From: Amaurobius ferox
Taxonomy: Eukaryota > Arthropoda > Arachnida > Araneae > Amaurobiidae
Assembly: GCA_951213105.1 (NCBI GenBank)
Contig: OX578138.1
Span: forward strand, 97,431,114-97,495,113
DNA length: 64,000 bases
Reading direction: 5' to 3'
Shown here: piece after piece, positions 44,775 to 54,588 of the stretch
How positions within the stretch are numbered: the stretch's first letter is position 1
How the letters are laid out: each line of letters starts with the position of its first letter
The notes under the pieces: model-generated
The model's input: only the letters and a program-made list of their open reading frames with translations
The model's database searches: none
Told to the model about the DNA's origin: nothing
Position numbers and translations under genes: made by a program

Positions 44775-45784
44775 TTGAGTTACTGGGACCGAATTGCAAG
44801 TTCTTATCGCCGACGTGGATTCTTCTAAATCGTATGCTGCTCATATCAGATTGTTCTTTTTTCAAATTATATTCATTGAATTAAGTTTCTATGCACAAAA
44901 AAGCACTTTAAATCAATATATATATTTTTTCATATTACAAGGAAACAGGTTTTTGAATAATTTCTCTCTTTATTAACCGGCTTGGCTTATTTTTAACTAA
45001 TGTCAGCTTGCAAAAACCGCAAAAAAAAAAGGGAAAAAAAATTACATTATAATAAAACGTTTCAAGATGTTTTAATAGGAGTGTTTTTATTTTTATTTTC
45101 AGCAAACATTACATGTGATACAACATTTAATTCATTAATATAATTTAAAAATATAGTTTTATATTATATATATTTTTTTTATTTTTTGGGCCCTTTTGAA
45201 AAATCAAATTTAATATTTTTACTCCTCATACGAATTCGTTTTTCCATGCTAAAGGGATTGTCTTAAAATACTCATTTACAGTTTGCTTTGCCTGTATTTC
45301 GCCATTTTAAAAGAAACCCGATATTCGAATTCCTAATAACAACCTATCTTAGAATATTAAATCGTTTGCAATTTAAATAGTTAAACGTTTTTTTTGTTTT
45401 TTTTCAAAATACGGATGCGATACTGCGGACGTAAGGGACCCGTTATACAGAAAATTGTGAGAACTTGTTATTTCTATATAACAACCTATATTTATTCAAA
45501 ATTGGTTTCTATAGAGCCAGTGGTTTCTGATTAAAATCTGTTAGAAATAATCTATTCAGCAGATGGCATGGAAGTCATATAAAGTAAATTCTGGAGAACT
45601 GTAGCAAGTGAACCTGAATTTCGAACCAGGATTATTTTCTAAAGGAAAATTAGTGCTGCACACGCGAAAATAAAAAAATATCCTAAATAATAACCTTAAG
45701 CTCCAATGCAGAATTGTCCAACTTGAATAAGAATATGCTTAGATAACAAGTTTAAAATTGACTAAATAACTAAAATTTATTTAA
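44775..45784. other. Unassigned AT-rich sequence
   Basis: No gene supported. No second THAP exon or transposase-like sequence was recognised. Confidence 0.4.
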
Positions 45785-46144
45785 ACAAGAAAGATCAGTC
45801 ATGCATAAAGCATTGATTTTGAAACACTTTCCAAATGAAATGCAATTTTATTTAAACATCTCCAAAATGTGATACATTCTGCGCTGACAGTTTTTAAATT
45901 GTCACAGTAATACTACTTGAAACCTTAAAACTTCATCGAAAAAGACAATGCTAGTTACATAAAATGAATTTTATTCAAATGACGTCATCGAAATATAAAT
46001 CGTCTACCTCTCTAAAATCAATGAATGTTTTATTCATATAACTTATATTCCAAACCCAGAGCTAAATAATGTGGCGATAAAAAAAATTCAGCAATTCTTA
46101 TATAACTCACCTTGAAATCGCTTAATTTGTTTGCATTCTACATG
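45785..46144 (+). repeat. Family A repeat, copy 4 (5' part, left of the Gypsy insertion)
   Basis: Starts ACAAGAAAGATCAGTCATGC; interrupted after TTGCATTCTACATG by the LTR retrotransposon. The final CATG (46141-46144) is the target duplication. Confidence 0.85.
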
Positions 46145-48155
46145 TGTTATGGTGATTTCTGAGAAAGTTAAATTGATATGCTCTTAAAGCAGTAATAAAT
46201 AATTTTAATCTAATATAAAATAAATAACTTAAATATTTATAACTCTAAATATAGTCTAATCTTAATTCTAACTGTTAAATGAGAATCTTAAAGGATAACT
46301 GAACTAAAATAACTCACCTTTTAATAAATATTAAATTTGTAAACTAATAACCCTAATTGATTCTTATATTTGTTTAACTTTAGTGAACTTAAATTTGAGC
46401 AATCCTTAACTTCTATAAATTTATTTAACTTACTTAATATTGTTTTGCTCTGGTAATTGCTCAGTTCAAGTAATGATTATTTAATCTTGAAGAGGTGTAA
46501 ATAAACGTAACTTTAATACAAATAAGTGTTTACCTGCCTAACAGGACTTTGTGATCTTTTTAAATACACCTTTTCCCAGTAAATATTATATCGGCTGGAA
46601 ATTTCCCACCCCAATTTCCGGAACAGAGCTGCTTTATAAGCAATCAAAACACGATGTAGCATACAAGTTTTTGTAAACATTATGTCTTTTTCACCCAGGG
46701 AAATTAACAATGTTTTAATAATGATATGTAAATGTTTATACTTTTAATAATGTGCATGTTTCGTAAGTTCAACTGCATTTTTACACAAAATACAAAAGCT
46801 TTCAAGATGGCGATCAAAACAACGCTATCTGAGCGTCGCCGGCAACTTGAAACAGGCATATCAAATGTCTCAAAGGAGAAAACAGATGTGGAACGCCGGG
46901 TTGACAGATTTGGCATCTTCAGCTCGCCAAGAAGTCCGGTGCCGGGTTATCAGTTGTAACCGCGGCGACCGAAATTCAAATTCTTTCTCGCCAAAAGGGG
47001 TTGCCGTTCCGGGACCTCACGCCAAGAGAGAAACTTCTCGTCAGTCGTGAAGTAAATACCAACATGTAAGGTTGCTGCCCGCGGTCATTTTAACTTCCTT
47101 CGCTTTTTACAACTCCTCTCGGAGTCACCACAAGGTGCTGCTAACATGTACACAGTAAATTCCACCATTTTGTAAGAACAGGATGTTCTTATCCATAGCC
47201 AGAAAACACTTTTCCTAAATTTTCGAAGAGGACATCGCCTTGACACCCTCAACATGCCTATCCACCAAGGGCCCGAGATAACGACGGGACCCTCTAACAT
47301 CTGACGTTCCCCAGCGTGCTCCAGCACCCACTGTACCAGTTCAACATCTACGAATCCGAGGCCTCTGCACTTAACTAGGTCGGTTCATCAGATGCCTATG
47401 CCCGCAACAGACGCCCGAACACCGCTCCAGCACCCTCAGTCCCAGTTCAACATCCACGAATCCGAGGCCCCTGCACTTATCTAGGCCGGTTCATCAGACG
47501 CCTAAGCCCGCAGCTGACTCCTGTCTCGGCGCCGTCCGATCACCAGCGCTAGTGGCCTCACGGGGAGAGGTAGAAGAAGTGAGTGTGTGTGTGTGCGCGT
47601 ATGCAGCAAGAAAAATAGTGGCCTCCAAACTGAGGCGAAGAGCTGTGAGTTTTGGCATGTTAACAAAATGCCTAAAAAAATCAAATCAACATCAATTTCT
47701 ACAAGTATTTTTGAGCTCTCAAAGAGCTAACACAGTAAATGGCGATGCCATCGTTAGATATTTTTACATGAATGTTTTCTTTTTACTTTGTACTTGAACA
47801 GAGCTGTCAAAATTTTCCCTTTTTTTATTTCTTTGAAACCCTGGGTGAAATGATTTAATTAAGTTTTAATAGAAATTCTAATAAATTTTTCTTTTAAATT
47901 TAATTCTGGGTTTTCATTCAATTCTTAACACTGTGTCTCTGTGTAATAGTCATTTGTTTAACATATTTTGTTTTGAGAGTAAAAACACAACGCAATTTCC
48001 GAATTTTTAGAGAGTAAGATGTTGGCCATTGAATAAACTAAAAGTAAGTTTAAAATTCTTTTATTTAATTCCTTTTTATTTTTAATATTTTAGTTTAGTT
48101 TTTTTTGTTTACTTTTTTATTTAAATTTTATGCTGATGTCGAAAAAGGCACAGCA
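46145..48155 (+). repeat. 5' LTR of the Gypsy element
   Basis: 2,011 bp, TG..CA ends. Contains AAGATGGCG (46804-46812, YY1-like), a 106-bp tandem duplication (47318-47423 and 47424-47529, each starting GCTCCAGCACCC), and a GC-rich middle unlike the AT-rich ends. Short frames inside are present identically in the 3' LTR and are not treated as genes. Confidence 0.96.
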
Positions 48156-48359
48156 TATTAACTGGTGCATGTGACCAGTCTTTTGAGAGCTCTGTTTGAG
48201 TATAATATGTTTGAAATTACCTTTTGAATGTTTACTGTGCATTTTGGGGGAGATATTTCCAGTCTGTTTTATATTTTAGTTAACCTTAACCCTTACCTGA
48301 CCACAGGAATATCATTTATTTTTTTTTATTAAACTTTACTTTTCTTGATTTCTTGAAAA
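48156..48359 (+). promoter_or_regulatory. Gypsy leader with tentative primer binding site
   Basis: TGGTGCATGTGACCAG begins at 48163, 8 bases inside the LTR edge. It starts with TGG, as expected for pairing with a tRNA 3' CCA, but I cannot name the tRNA. The remainder to the Gag ATG at 48360 is AT-rich untranslated leader. Confidence 0.4.
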
Positions 48360-49640
48360 ATGTTTAACAACTTAGTTGAGGATAATAATACTTTTTCAGT
48401 GGAGGATCCACATAATAGAAGTCAGGTTTCTAGTCCTAACCCTTTTCATAACAGGGGAGATAATTTAGAGATGGAGGAAAATCGATTTAATGCAAGAGTT
48501 ACCACTGAGAATCAAGGTCCTCCCATGTTATCTAGAGCTGATGATCCACACTTTAGTGGTCAATCTTCTTCTTTGATTGGAGCAAGCCAGATTGTGCAAC
48601 ATATTACACATACTGCTCCACTGGGGGGTTTCCTAGATAGCATTCCTGTCTTTTGTGGAACTGAAAGTGATTCTTCACTTGAAGATTTCATATCCACAAT
48701 AGACATGATTGCAAGCTATGCAAATTGGGGAGAGAGCGACAAACTTTTAGCGATAAAGCTAAAGTTAGGAGGAGAGGCGGCACGTCTCATTAAAGATAAT
48801 CCGAATTTAAGAGTGGAGAAAATTTTAACTGTGCTAATTAAAGCCCTCCGTGATAGATTTTCATCACCGGAATATGCACACAAGCATTTAAGGTCCCTCC
48901 TTCAAAGTTATCAGCGCCCACACGAGACGGTGAGGCAATTCGCTGCAAGGGTGGAGTAATTGTCCTTTAAAACTGTTCCTGCTGACTTACTCCAAAATTC
49001 TGTGGCTGATAAAAATCGCCAGGATGTTCTGACATCAGTTTTTATTGAGGGTCTTACCCCGCATATTAGAAGACTAGTCCTACCCCAGAACCACAAAACC
49101 TTCAAAAATGCCAGAAATCAGGCAGTGGCTGAGGAGGAAGTCTGGAGTCATCAGAACTCACAACAGTCAGTAGAGGTCAAAAGTATTACACATTCTGAAT
49201 CAGATGAGTTTAAAAACATTATTTTGAAACAACAGACCATGATAGCTGCGCTCACTGATTCTGTAGCTGCCTTACAGTTACAAGTAAAGGAAGTAATTTC
49301 TGCTCCTAAGGGGAATAACACAAAGGGTTACCCACAAAAGAGACAAGGGTCTCAAGATGCAAGAAACTTCTCTCCTACTTGTTTTAATTGCAATAGAAAA
49401 GGGCACATAGCACGAGAATGTCGTAATCAATCGCGCAGCCAATTCCAACAACAGGAGTTCAGAAGGCAGTACATACCACCACAAAATAATCAGGGGTATG
49501 CGTTCCAAGGATTTGATCAGCAACAAAGTAGTTTTCAAGGTCATCAGCCAGTGCTTCCACCTAGACCTCAAAGGAATACAAACCCTTTTAACCAAGTCCA
49601 ACAGCAGTCATGGCAGGCACCTTCAAGTAATTTAAACTAG
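48360..49640 (+). pseudogene. gag: Gypsy Gag (nucleocapsid-capsid), one internal stop codon
   Basis: Gag forms the cytoplasmic virus-like particle that packages element RNA. The frame starts at ATG 48360 and is 426 codons to TAG 49638-49640, interrupted only by TAA at 48957-48959 (codon 200). Reading continues in the same frame on both sides, so a single-base change is the simplest cause. The capsid-like region spans roughly codons 95-260 (around GEAARLIKDNPNLRVEKILT and GLTPHIRRLV). A zinc knuckle of pattern C-x2-C-x4-H-x4-C (CFNCNRKGHIAREC) is at 49380-49421, followed by a Gln-rich tail. The last two codons form the frameshift site into Pol. The stop blocks particle protein and Gag-Pol from this copy unless supplied from elsewhere or suppressed. 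The context TAA-TTG gives no specific hint of read-through. Confidence 0.93.
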
Positions 49641-49679
49641 GTGAGGGTGACGGAAGTACTCACCCTAGCTTACCGTCGC
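49631..49679 (+). promoter_or_regulatory. -1 ribosomal frameshift signal between Gag and Pol
   Basis: Heptamer TTTAAAC (49631-49637) is in the correct phase, U-UUA-AAC in the Gag frame, and the Gag stop TAG follows at once. The Pol frame, one base back, opens exactly here: its preceding stop is TAA at 49628-49630. Downstream, AGGGTGA (49644-49650) can pair with TCACCCT (49660-49666), 6 nt after the heptamer. Alternatively GGTGAG (49640-49645) pairs with CTCACC (49659-49664) while GTGACGG (49647-49653) pairs with CCGTCGC (49673-49679, one G-U), giving an H-type pseudoknot. UUUAAAC is a well-known slippery sequence. Function here is inferred. Confidence 0.85.
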
Positions 49680-49708
49680 AGACCCATTTTGAGGTGTCAT
49701 TTCTTGGG

Positions 49709-52700
49709 ATGGCAGTTTCATCTGTTAGAGCCCAACTTCCTTTGATATCAGGCACTATTCAGAATCAAAACCTTTTATTTTTAGTAGATTCAGGTGCATC
49801 AATTAATGTTATATACACCAGTACACTTAAACTTTTGTCTATTGAGCAGTCACACATTGAACCATGCAATATTTTTCTTAAAGGAATCTCTAGACAACAA
49901 TTAAATGTAAAAGAGAAAGTTACTTTACCCATTCTTTTTGGAAGAGAGAGTATAGAGGTAGATTTTTTTATTTTAAATGATTCATTTACCCCTCCACATT
50001 ATTCAGCTATTTTAGGTACTAAATTTTTATCAAGACATAAATTTAAAATTGATTTTGAAAATGAAATTTTGGAAAATGATGTTGTTATTGTGCCTTTTGA
50101 AATGTCAAATCAGCATGCCCAGCCTTTGCCTGTTAATAATAATATAAATTCTTCTCAAAATTCTTCCCACCAAACACAGGAATCTTTTAATTGTTTCACC
50201 CTTAATAAATTCAACTTAGAACCCTTTTCTGAATGTTTTATTAAAGTTCGCTGCAAGTCTAGCCAAAATTTTTATTCTGATATCATTTTAATAGAACCTA
50301 ATTCTCATAACAGTAACATTGTTGCTGCTAGATCCGTCCATAATTTTTCTTCAGATGATATTTACACTATAAAAATTGCAAATTTTTCTCGTTCAAGCAT
50401 ACATGTCAATAAAAATACTAAGGTTGCCACTCTATCATCTGTTTTTTCTGTCCCATCCTACCCTGTTAATGCTATTCAAAATTCTGAGGCAGAGGAAGGA
50501 GATGACTTTGAGGTTTGGGGAGGGAAATTTGATTTTTCACACTTGCAAGATTCGCACAAGTTGCCCTTGCTAGACTTACTCAAGGAATTTAAGCATGTTT
50601 TTGCTAATTCCGTTTCTGACCTCGAGGGATGTGATACAATTTATCACAACATTAATTTAAATAATTCTGTCCCTGTAAGACTAAGACCCTACCGTGTCCC
50701 TTTCCATCTTAAAGACGAGTTAGATAAGCAAATTAATGAGCTTTTAGAAGCTGATGTTATTCAAGAATCTGGTAGTCCTTTTGCTTGCCCTGTTTTGTTT
50801 GTTAAAAAGGCTGATGGCACTTTTAGGCTCGTATGCGATTTCCGGAAATTAAATGATATTACAATTGCAGAAAACTTCCCCATTCCCAATATTCAGGAGA
50901 TGATCGATGATTTAAATGGGGCCAAATATTTCTCAACCCTAGACCTAACTTCAGGTTTCTACCAGATGAAGCTCCATCCAGATGACACATATAAGACTGG
51001 GTTCTCCACGCCGTCTGGACACTATGAGTGGAAAAGGGTACCTTTTGGACTCAAAAATGCCCCCTCATCTTTTCAACGTTTAATGTCAATCGTTTTAGCT
51101 GACCTTTCTCCCATGCAAATAGGTATATACATCGATGATATCGTGATTGCTTCTACGACTTTTGAAGAGCATCTAAATAAGTTGAGAATTGTTTTCGATC
51201 GTCTGCAGACTCATAACCTTAAACTTAAACCGAGCAAGTGCATTTTTTTTAAACCTTCCATTACTTATTTAGGATTTCAAGTTTCACAAGGTATTGTCCA
51301 ACCAGATCCCACTAATTTACGAGTAGTTCAAAATTTTAAAATCCCATCTTGCAGAAAACATATTAGACAATTTTTAGGCCTTACAGGATTTTATCGTAGG
51401 TTTATTCAAAATTATGCTGAAAAATCACTTCCACTAACTGAATTAACAAAAAATTCTTCTAATTTTGTTTGGACAGAAAAGGCGCAAACTGCCTTTGATA
51501 CACTAAAGCAAGAACTGCTTCAAAAACCCATTTTGCAACTTCCTGATTTTTTAAAACCTTTCGCTTTATGCACCGATGCCTCAAAATTTTCTTTGGGAGC
51601 TGTTCTATGTCAAGAAGATGAAAACAAATTCCTACATCCTGTGGCTTATGCCAGTAGAAAGTTGAAAGCAGCTGAATTAAATTATAGCACTGTAGAAAGA
51701 GAAGCTTTAGGTGTTGTTTGGGCCACTGCCTATTTTAAACATTATCTTTTGGGGAAGCATTTTGTTGTGTATTGCGACCAAGCTTCCCTGTCTCATGTAA
51801 TAAATCTCAAAGATCCCACTTCACGCATTGCTAGATGGATAATGAGTCTTACAAGTTATGATTTTAAGATTATTCATAAGCCAGGAAAATTAAATGTTAC
51901 CGCTGATTTCCTTTCAAGGTGCATAAATACTATAGATACTGTAAATGTTAATGAACCCAAAAATTTAACTATTGATTCTAGCCTTTTTACTCGAATTTCT
52001 AATTCTCAAATATCAGATGCTAAATGTAATAAAATTAAATTTCTGTTAAGTAATAATAAGGAAACTTACCCTAAAACTCTTAAATTTTTTTTGAAAGATG
52101 ATGTTCTGTATACAGTTCACAAGAGACCCAAGAACAGATATCAAACTATGGAAAGAATTTGTGTTCCCTTAGACTTAGTCCCTGATATTCTAAATTTGTG
52201 TCATGATTCTCCCACTGCAGCTCATGGTGGTTTCAAAAGAACTCTGATTAGAATTCAAAAACATTTTTATTGGCCAAGAATGTATGCCCATGTTATGAAT
52301 TATGTTAAGTCCTGCCACACTTGTCTACAAAGACGTGGTTATAAGGCTCACCAGAAGGCACCTATTCAACGATTTCCAGTCACAACTTATCCTATGGAGA
52401 GAATTGCAACAGATATAGTTGGCCCTTTGCCAGAGACTATAGCTGGAAATAAATATATTTTGGTCGTTACTGACTACTTTACAAGGTGGCCTGAAGCTTA
52501 TCCTATTAAAAACACTAAATCCGAAACTATTTTGGCTTGCTTAGAAAATTGGGTTTCTGCTCATGGTGTTCCTAGACACTTGGTCACTGATAAAGGTTCG
52601 AATTTTATATCGAAGGTAGCTAGGAATTTTTACAAAAAATTAGGGATCAACAAACATACTACGACAAGTCACAATCCTCAAGCAGATGGGGTCTGTGAAC

Positions 52701-53365
52701 GTTTAAATTCGACCTTAATTAAGTCTCTCAGTACCTTAATTTCCAGCACACAAGATGACTGGGATAGGCACTTGCACTTTGCCCTTATGGCACATAGAGT
52801 AGCAAAACATAGTGCGACAGGAGAATCACCTGCATTTCTGTTGTTTGGAAGAGACATCACTTTACCTGAGGATATATTATCTAATATTAAGACACCAGCC
52901 TTTGTTTCTGTACAAGATTACTCTGATGATTTGGTCATTCGCATGAAAAACTCCTTCAAAATTACAAATCAGAATTTAGTTAGAGCAGCTGAACAACAGG
53001 AGAGTTATCAGCATAAGCATGCGGTGCATAAAAACATCAAAGTGGGTGATCAAGTTTTCTTGTACACTCCAGTTGTTCGCAAAGGACAAGCTCGAAAGTT
53101 GACAAATTTCAATAAGGGACCGTATACAGTGATATCACAGAAAACAAATGTCAATTTCGTGATCACAAACACTCAGGCTCCTTTTGATACACAAACGATT
53201 CATGTAAATAGGCTCACTCGCATCACAGATAGACAGCAGGCTCTTATGCCAACAGGTTCTACAAGCCAGGAACTCAACGACTCCAATGTCACTGATTCAG
53301 CTAGAAATTTACCTAGCGTTTCTAACAGTCCTGAGCATAGATATGCACTGAGACCTAGAATCTAA
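49709..53365 (+). CDS. pol: Gypsy Pol polyprotein: protease, reverse transcriptase, RNase H, integrase
   Basis: Uninterrupted frame to TAA at 53363-53365; it is open from 49631, and the first ATG is at 49709, but translation is expected through the -1 shift rather than from that ATG. Numbering from 49694, domains are: aspartic protease, VDSGAS at 31-36; reverse transcriptase with LDLTSGF (416-422) and catalytic YIDD (479-482); RNase H with CTDAS (626-630), Glu670, Asp695 and ADFLSR (737-742); integrase zinc finger H837-x6-H844..C874-x2-C877; DD35E core D907, D966, E1002; GPY module at 1142-1144. No chromodomain. Every catalytic residue and the canonical 35-residue D-E spacing are kept, so this protein looks functional. 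It copies element RNA into DNA and integrates it in the nucleus. Confidence 0.97.
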   Translation: MAVSSVRAQLPLISGTIQNQNLLFLVDSGASINVIYTSTLKLLSIEQSHIEPCNIFLKGISRQQLNVKEKVTLPILFGRESIEVDFFILNDSFTPPHYSAILGTKFLSRHKFKIDFENEILENDVVIVPFEMSNQHAQPLPVNNNINSSQNSSHQTQESFNCFTLNKFNLEPFSECFIKVRCKSSQNFYSDIILIEPNSHNSNIVAARSVHNFSSDDIYTIKIANFSRSSIHVNKNTKVATLSSVFSVPSYPVNAIQNSEAEEGDDFEVWGGKFDFSHLQDSHKLPLLDLLKEFKHVFANSVSDLEGCDTIYHNINLNNSVPVRLRPYRVPFHLKDELDKQINELLEADVIQESGSPFACPVLFVKKADGTFRLVCDFRKLNDITIAENFPIPNIQEMIDDLNGAKYFSTLDLTSGFYQMKLHPDDTYKTGFSTPSGHYEWKRVPFGLKNAPSSFQRLMSIVLADLSPMQIGIYIDDIVIASTTFEEHLNKLRIVFDRLQTHNLKLKPSKCIFFKPSITYLGFQVSQGIVQPDPTNLRVVQNFKIPSCRKHIRQFLGLTGFYRRFIQNYAEKSLPLTELTKNSSNFVWTEKAQTAFDTLKQELLQKPILQLPDFLKPFALCTDASKFSLGAVLCQEDENKFLHPVAYASRKLKAAELNYSTVEREALGVVWATAYFKHYLLGKHFVVYCDQASLSHVINLKDPTSRIARWIMSLTSYDFKIIHKPGKLNVTADFLSRCINTIDTVNVNEPKNLTIDSSLFTRISNSQISDAKCNKIKFLLSNNKETYPKTLKFFLKDDVLYTVHKRPKNRYQTMERICVPLDLVPDILNLCHDSPTAAHGGFKRTLIRIQKHFYWPRMYAHVMNYVKSCHTCLQRRGYKAHQKAPIQRFPVTTYPMERIATDIVGPLPETIAGNKYILVVTDYFTRWPEAYPIKNTKSETILACLENWVSAHGVPRHLVTDKGSNFISKVARNFYKKLGINKHTTTSHNPQADGVCERLNSTLIKSLSTLISSTQDDWDRHLHFALMAHRVAKHSATGESPAFLLFGRDITLPEDILSNIKTPAFVSVQDYSDDLVIRMKNSFKITNQNLVRAAEQQESYQHKHAVHKNIKVGDQVFLYTPVVRKGQARKLTNFNKGPYTVISQKTNVNFVITNTQAPFDTQTIHVNRLTRITDRQQALMPTGSTSQELNDSNVTDSARNLPSVSNSPEHRYALRPRI

Positions 53366-54588
53366 TTGGGTTGAACATTTTCCCCATCCTTTGATTTTGT
53401 CATTTTATTCACCTCATGTTTTTCAGTTTTCATTTTATTATATGTTTTCAGTTTTATTCATTTTTAGTACAATTTTTGAAGCATTAGTACATCCACGGAT
53501 AAAATTAAGTGGTTGATACTTTTAGAATGTTTCATTTGCATTTTCCGTGTTTTTCTATCGAATCATGTACATATTATGAGTCTTTAGGGATTGGTTTCAG
53601 AGGGTAGCACACTTCCAATTTTGAGACAGTTATGTGTTTAAGTAAAAAGTATTATGTTCTTCTTGACAGAGATATCAAGTCGAAGTGCATTTATGAGTAG
53701 TGCTGAATGGTGTTTATAGAATTTTATGTGTGGAAGTTTGTGTTAAATTTTCTTGAAGGTTTAAGTAGAAACCAATCTTTAGAAAATTTCAGTGTTAGTA
53801 ATGTTTTCATGAGTTTTTATTTAGGTTTATATTATCATCATTTTCTTTAAGCTTAGGTTGTGGAAAACCTTTTTTTTAAGTAGTTTGGTATTTTGTTTTT
53901 GTGTAGTCTACAAGGATAGACTAGTTTAGTAGAATTCATTGAACTTCTGGGAGATTGGCGAATGTCTTTAACAGGCAAAAATTAATGTTTAGTCATTTTA
54001 ATGGAATATTTAGGACTGTATACTGCTGTGGGCCTACAATAGTTTTCAAATGATCTTGCTGGTTCAAGTCATTCCTTCAAATTAAAGTTAATTTTCCCTC
54101 CTTTGCCTGCAGAGTATATGGTTCTATCATATCTGTTTGAAACATTTTATTTCGGTTGATTGAAGAGAGCTAGGCGCCTGGTTCTTCTGTTGAAGGTATT
54201 CATCCAATTACCTTTGGTTCTTTAACATTTTTGAAAATTTTCTTCCACCTTTTTATGGGATAATGCTCGAATATGTCAAATATAAGAAGACATATCATTG
54301 TTTTTGTTTTTAATTTTCCCACAGTCATTCCATTGTTTTGTTCCTATTCAATCAATCCATTTTACAAGTACTTTCACATTTTGTTATTTGAAACCACAGT
54401 GTTTCACCCTTTTCAGTTTGTACAATTTTATTTTATTTTTAGATTTCATACATGTTTTACATCTCGACTGCCTCATCGTCTCCTGTGCTTAGAGTTTAGA
54501 AATTTTTTTTAACACCTTTGATCCTGTTTGGGTAGTAAAATTTTTTTTTCTACGAAACAAAAATTTTAAGGTGGTCAGGGAGGTAATA
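53366..54588 (+). other. Gypsy 3' untranslated region and purine-rich tract
   Basis: About 1.2 kb, T-rich on the sense strand, between the Pol stop and the 3' LTR. No envelope-like frame: the longest, 54273-54512, is 79 codons without signal peptide-transmembrane layout or known motif. The final GGTGGTCAGGGAGGTAATA (54570-54588) is purine-rich and is the likely plus-strand primer tract. Confidence 0.8.

Noticed and set aside
46513..47797. Seven short frames inside the Gypsy 5' LTR, repeated at 54957-56241
   Set aside because: Identical in the two LTRs because the LTRs are duplicates; they overlap on both strands and carry no domain.
48957..48959. Programmed stop-codon read-through in Gag
   Set aside because: The stop is TAA followed by TTG, with no known read-through context. 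It falls inside the capsid-like region, and a separate frameshift signal already controls Pol.
52678..52860. Minus-strand frames opposite Gag and Pol
   Set aside because: Antisense shadows of the coding strand.
54273..54512. Possible envelope gene between Pol and the 3' LTR
   Set aside because: Only 79 codons, with no signal peptide/transmembrane layout, furin-like site or known motif.
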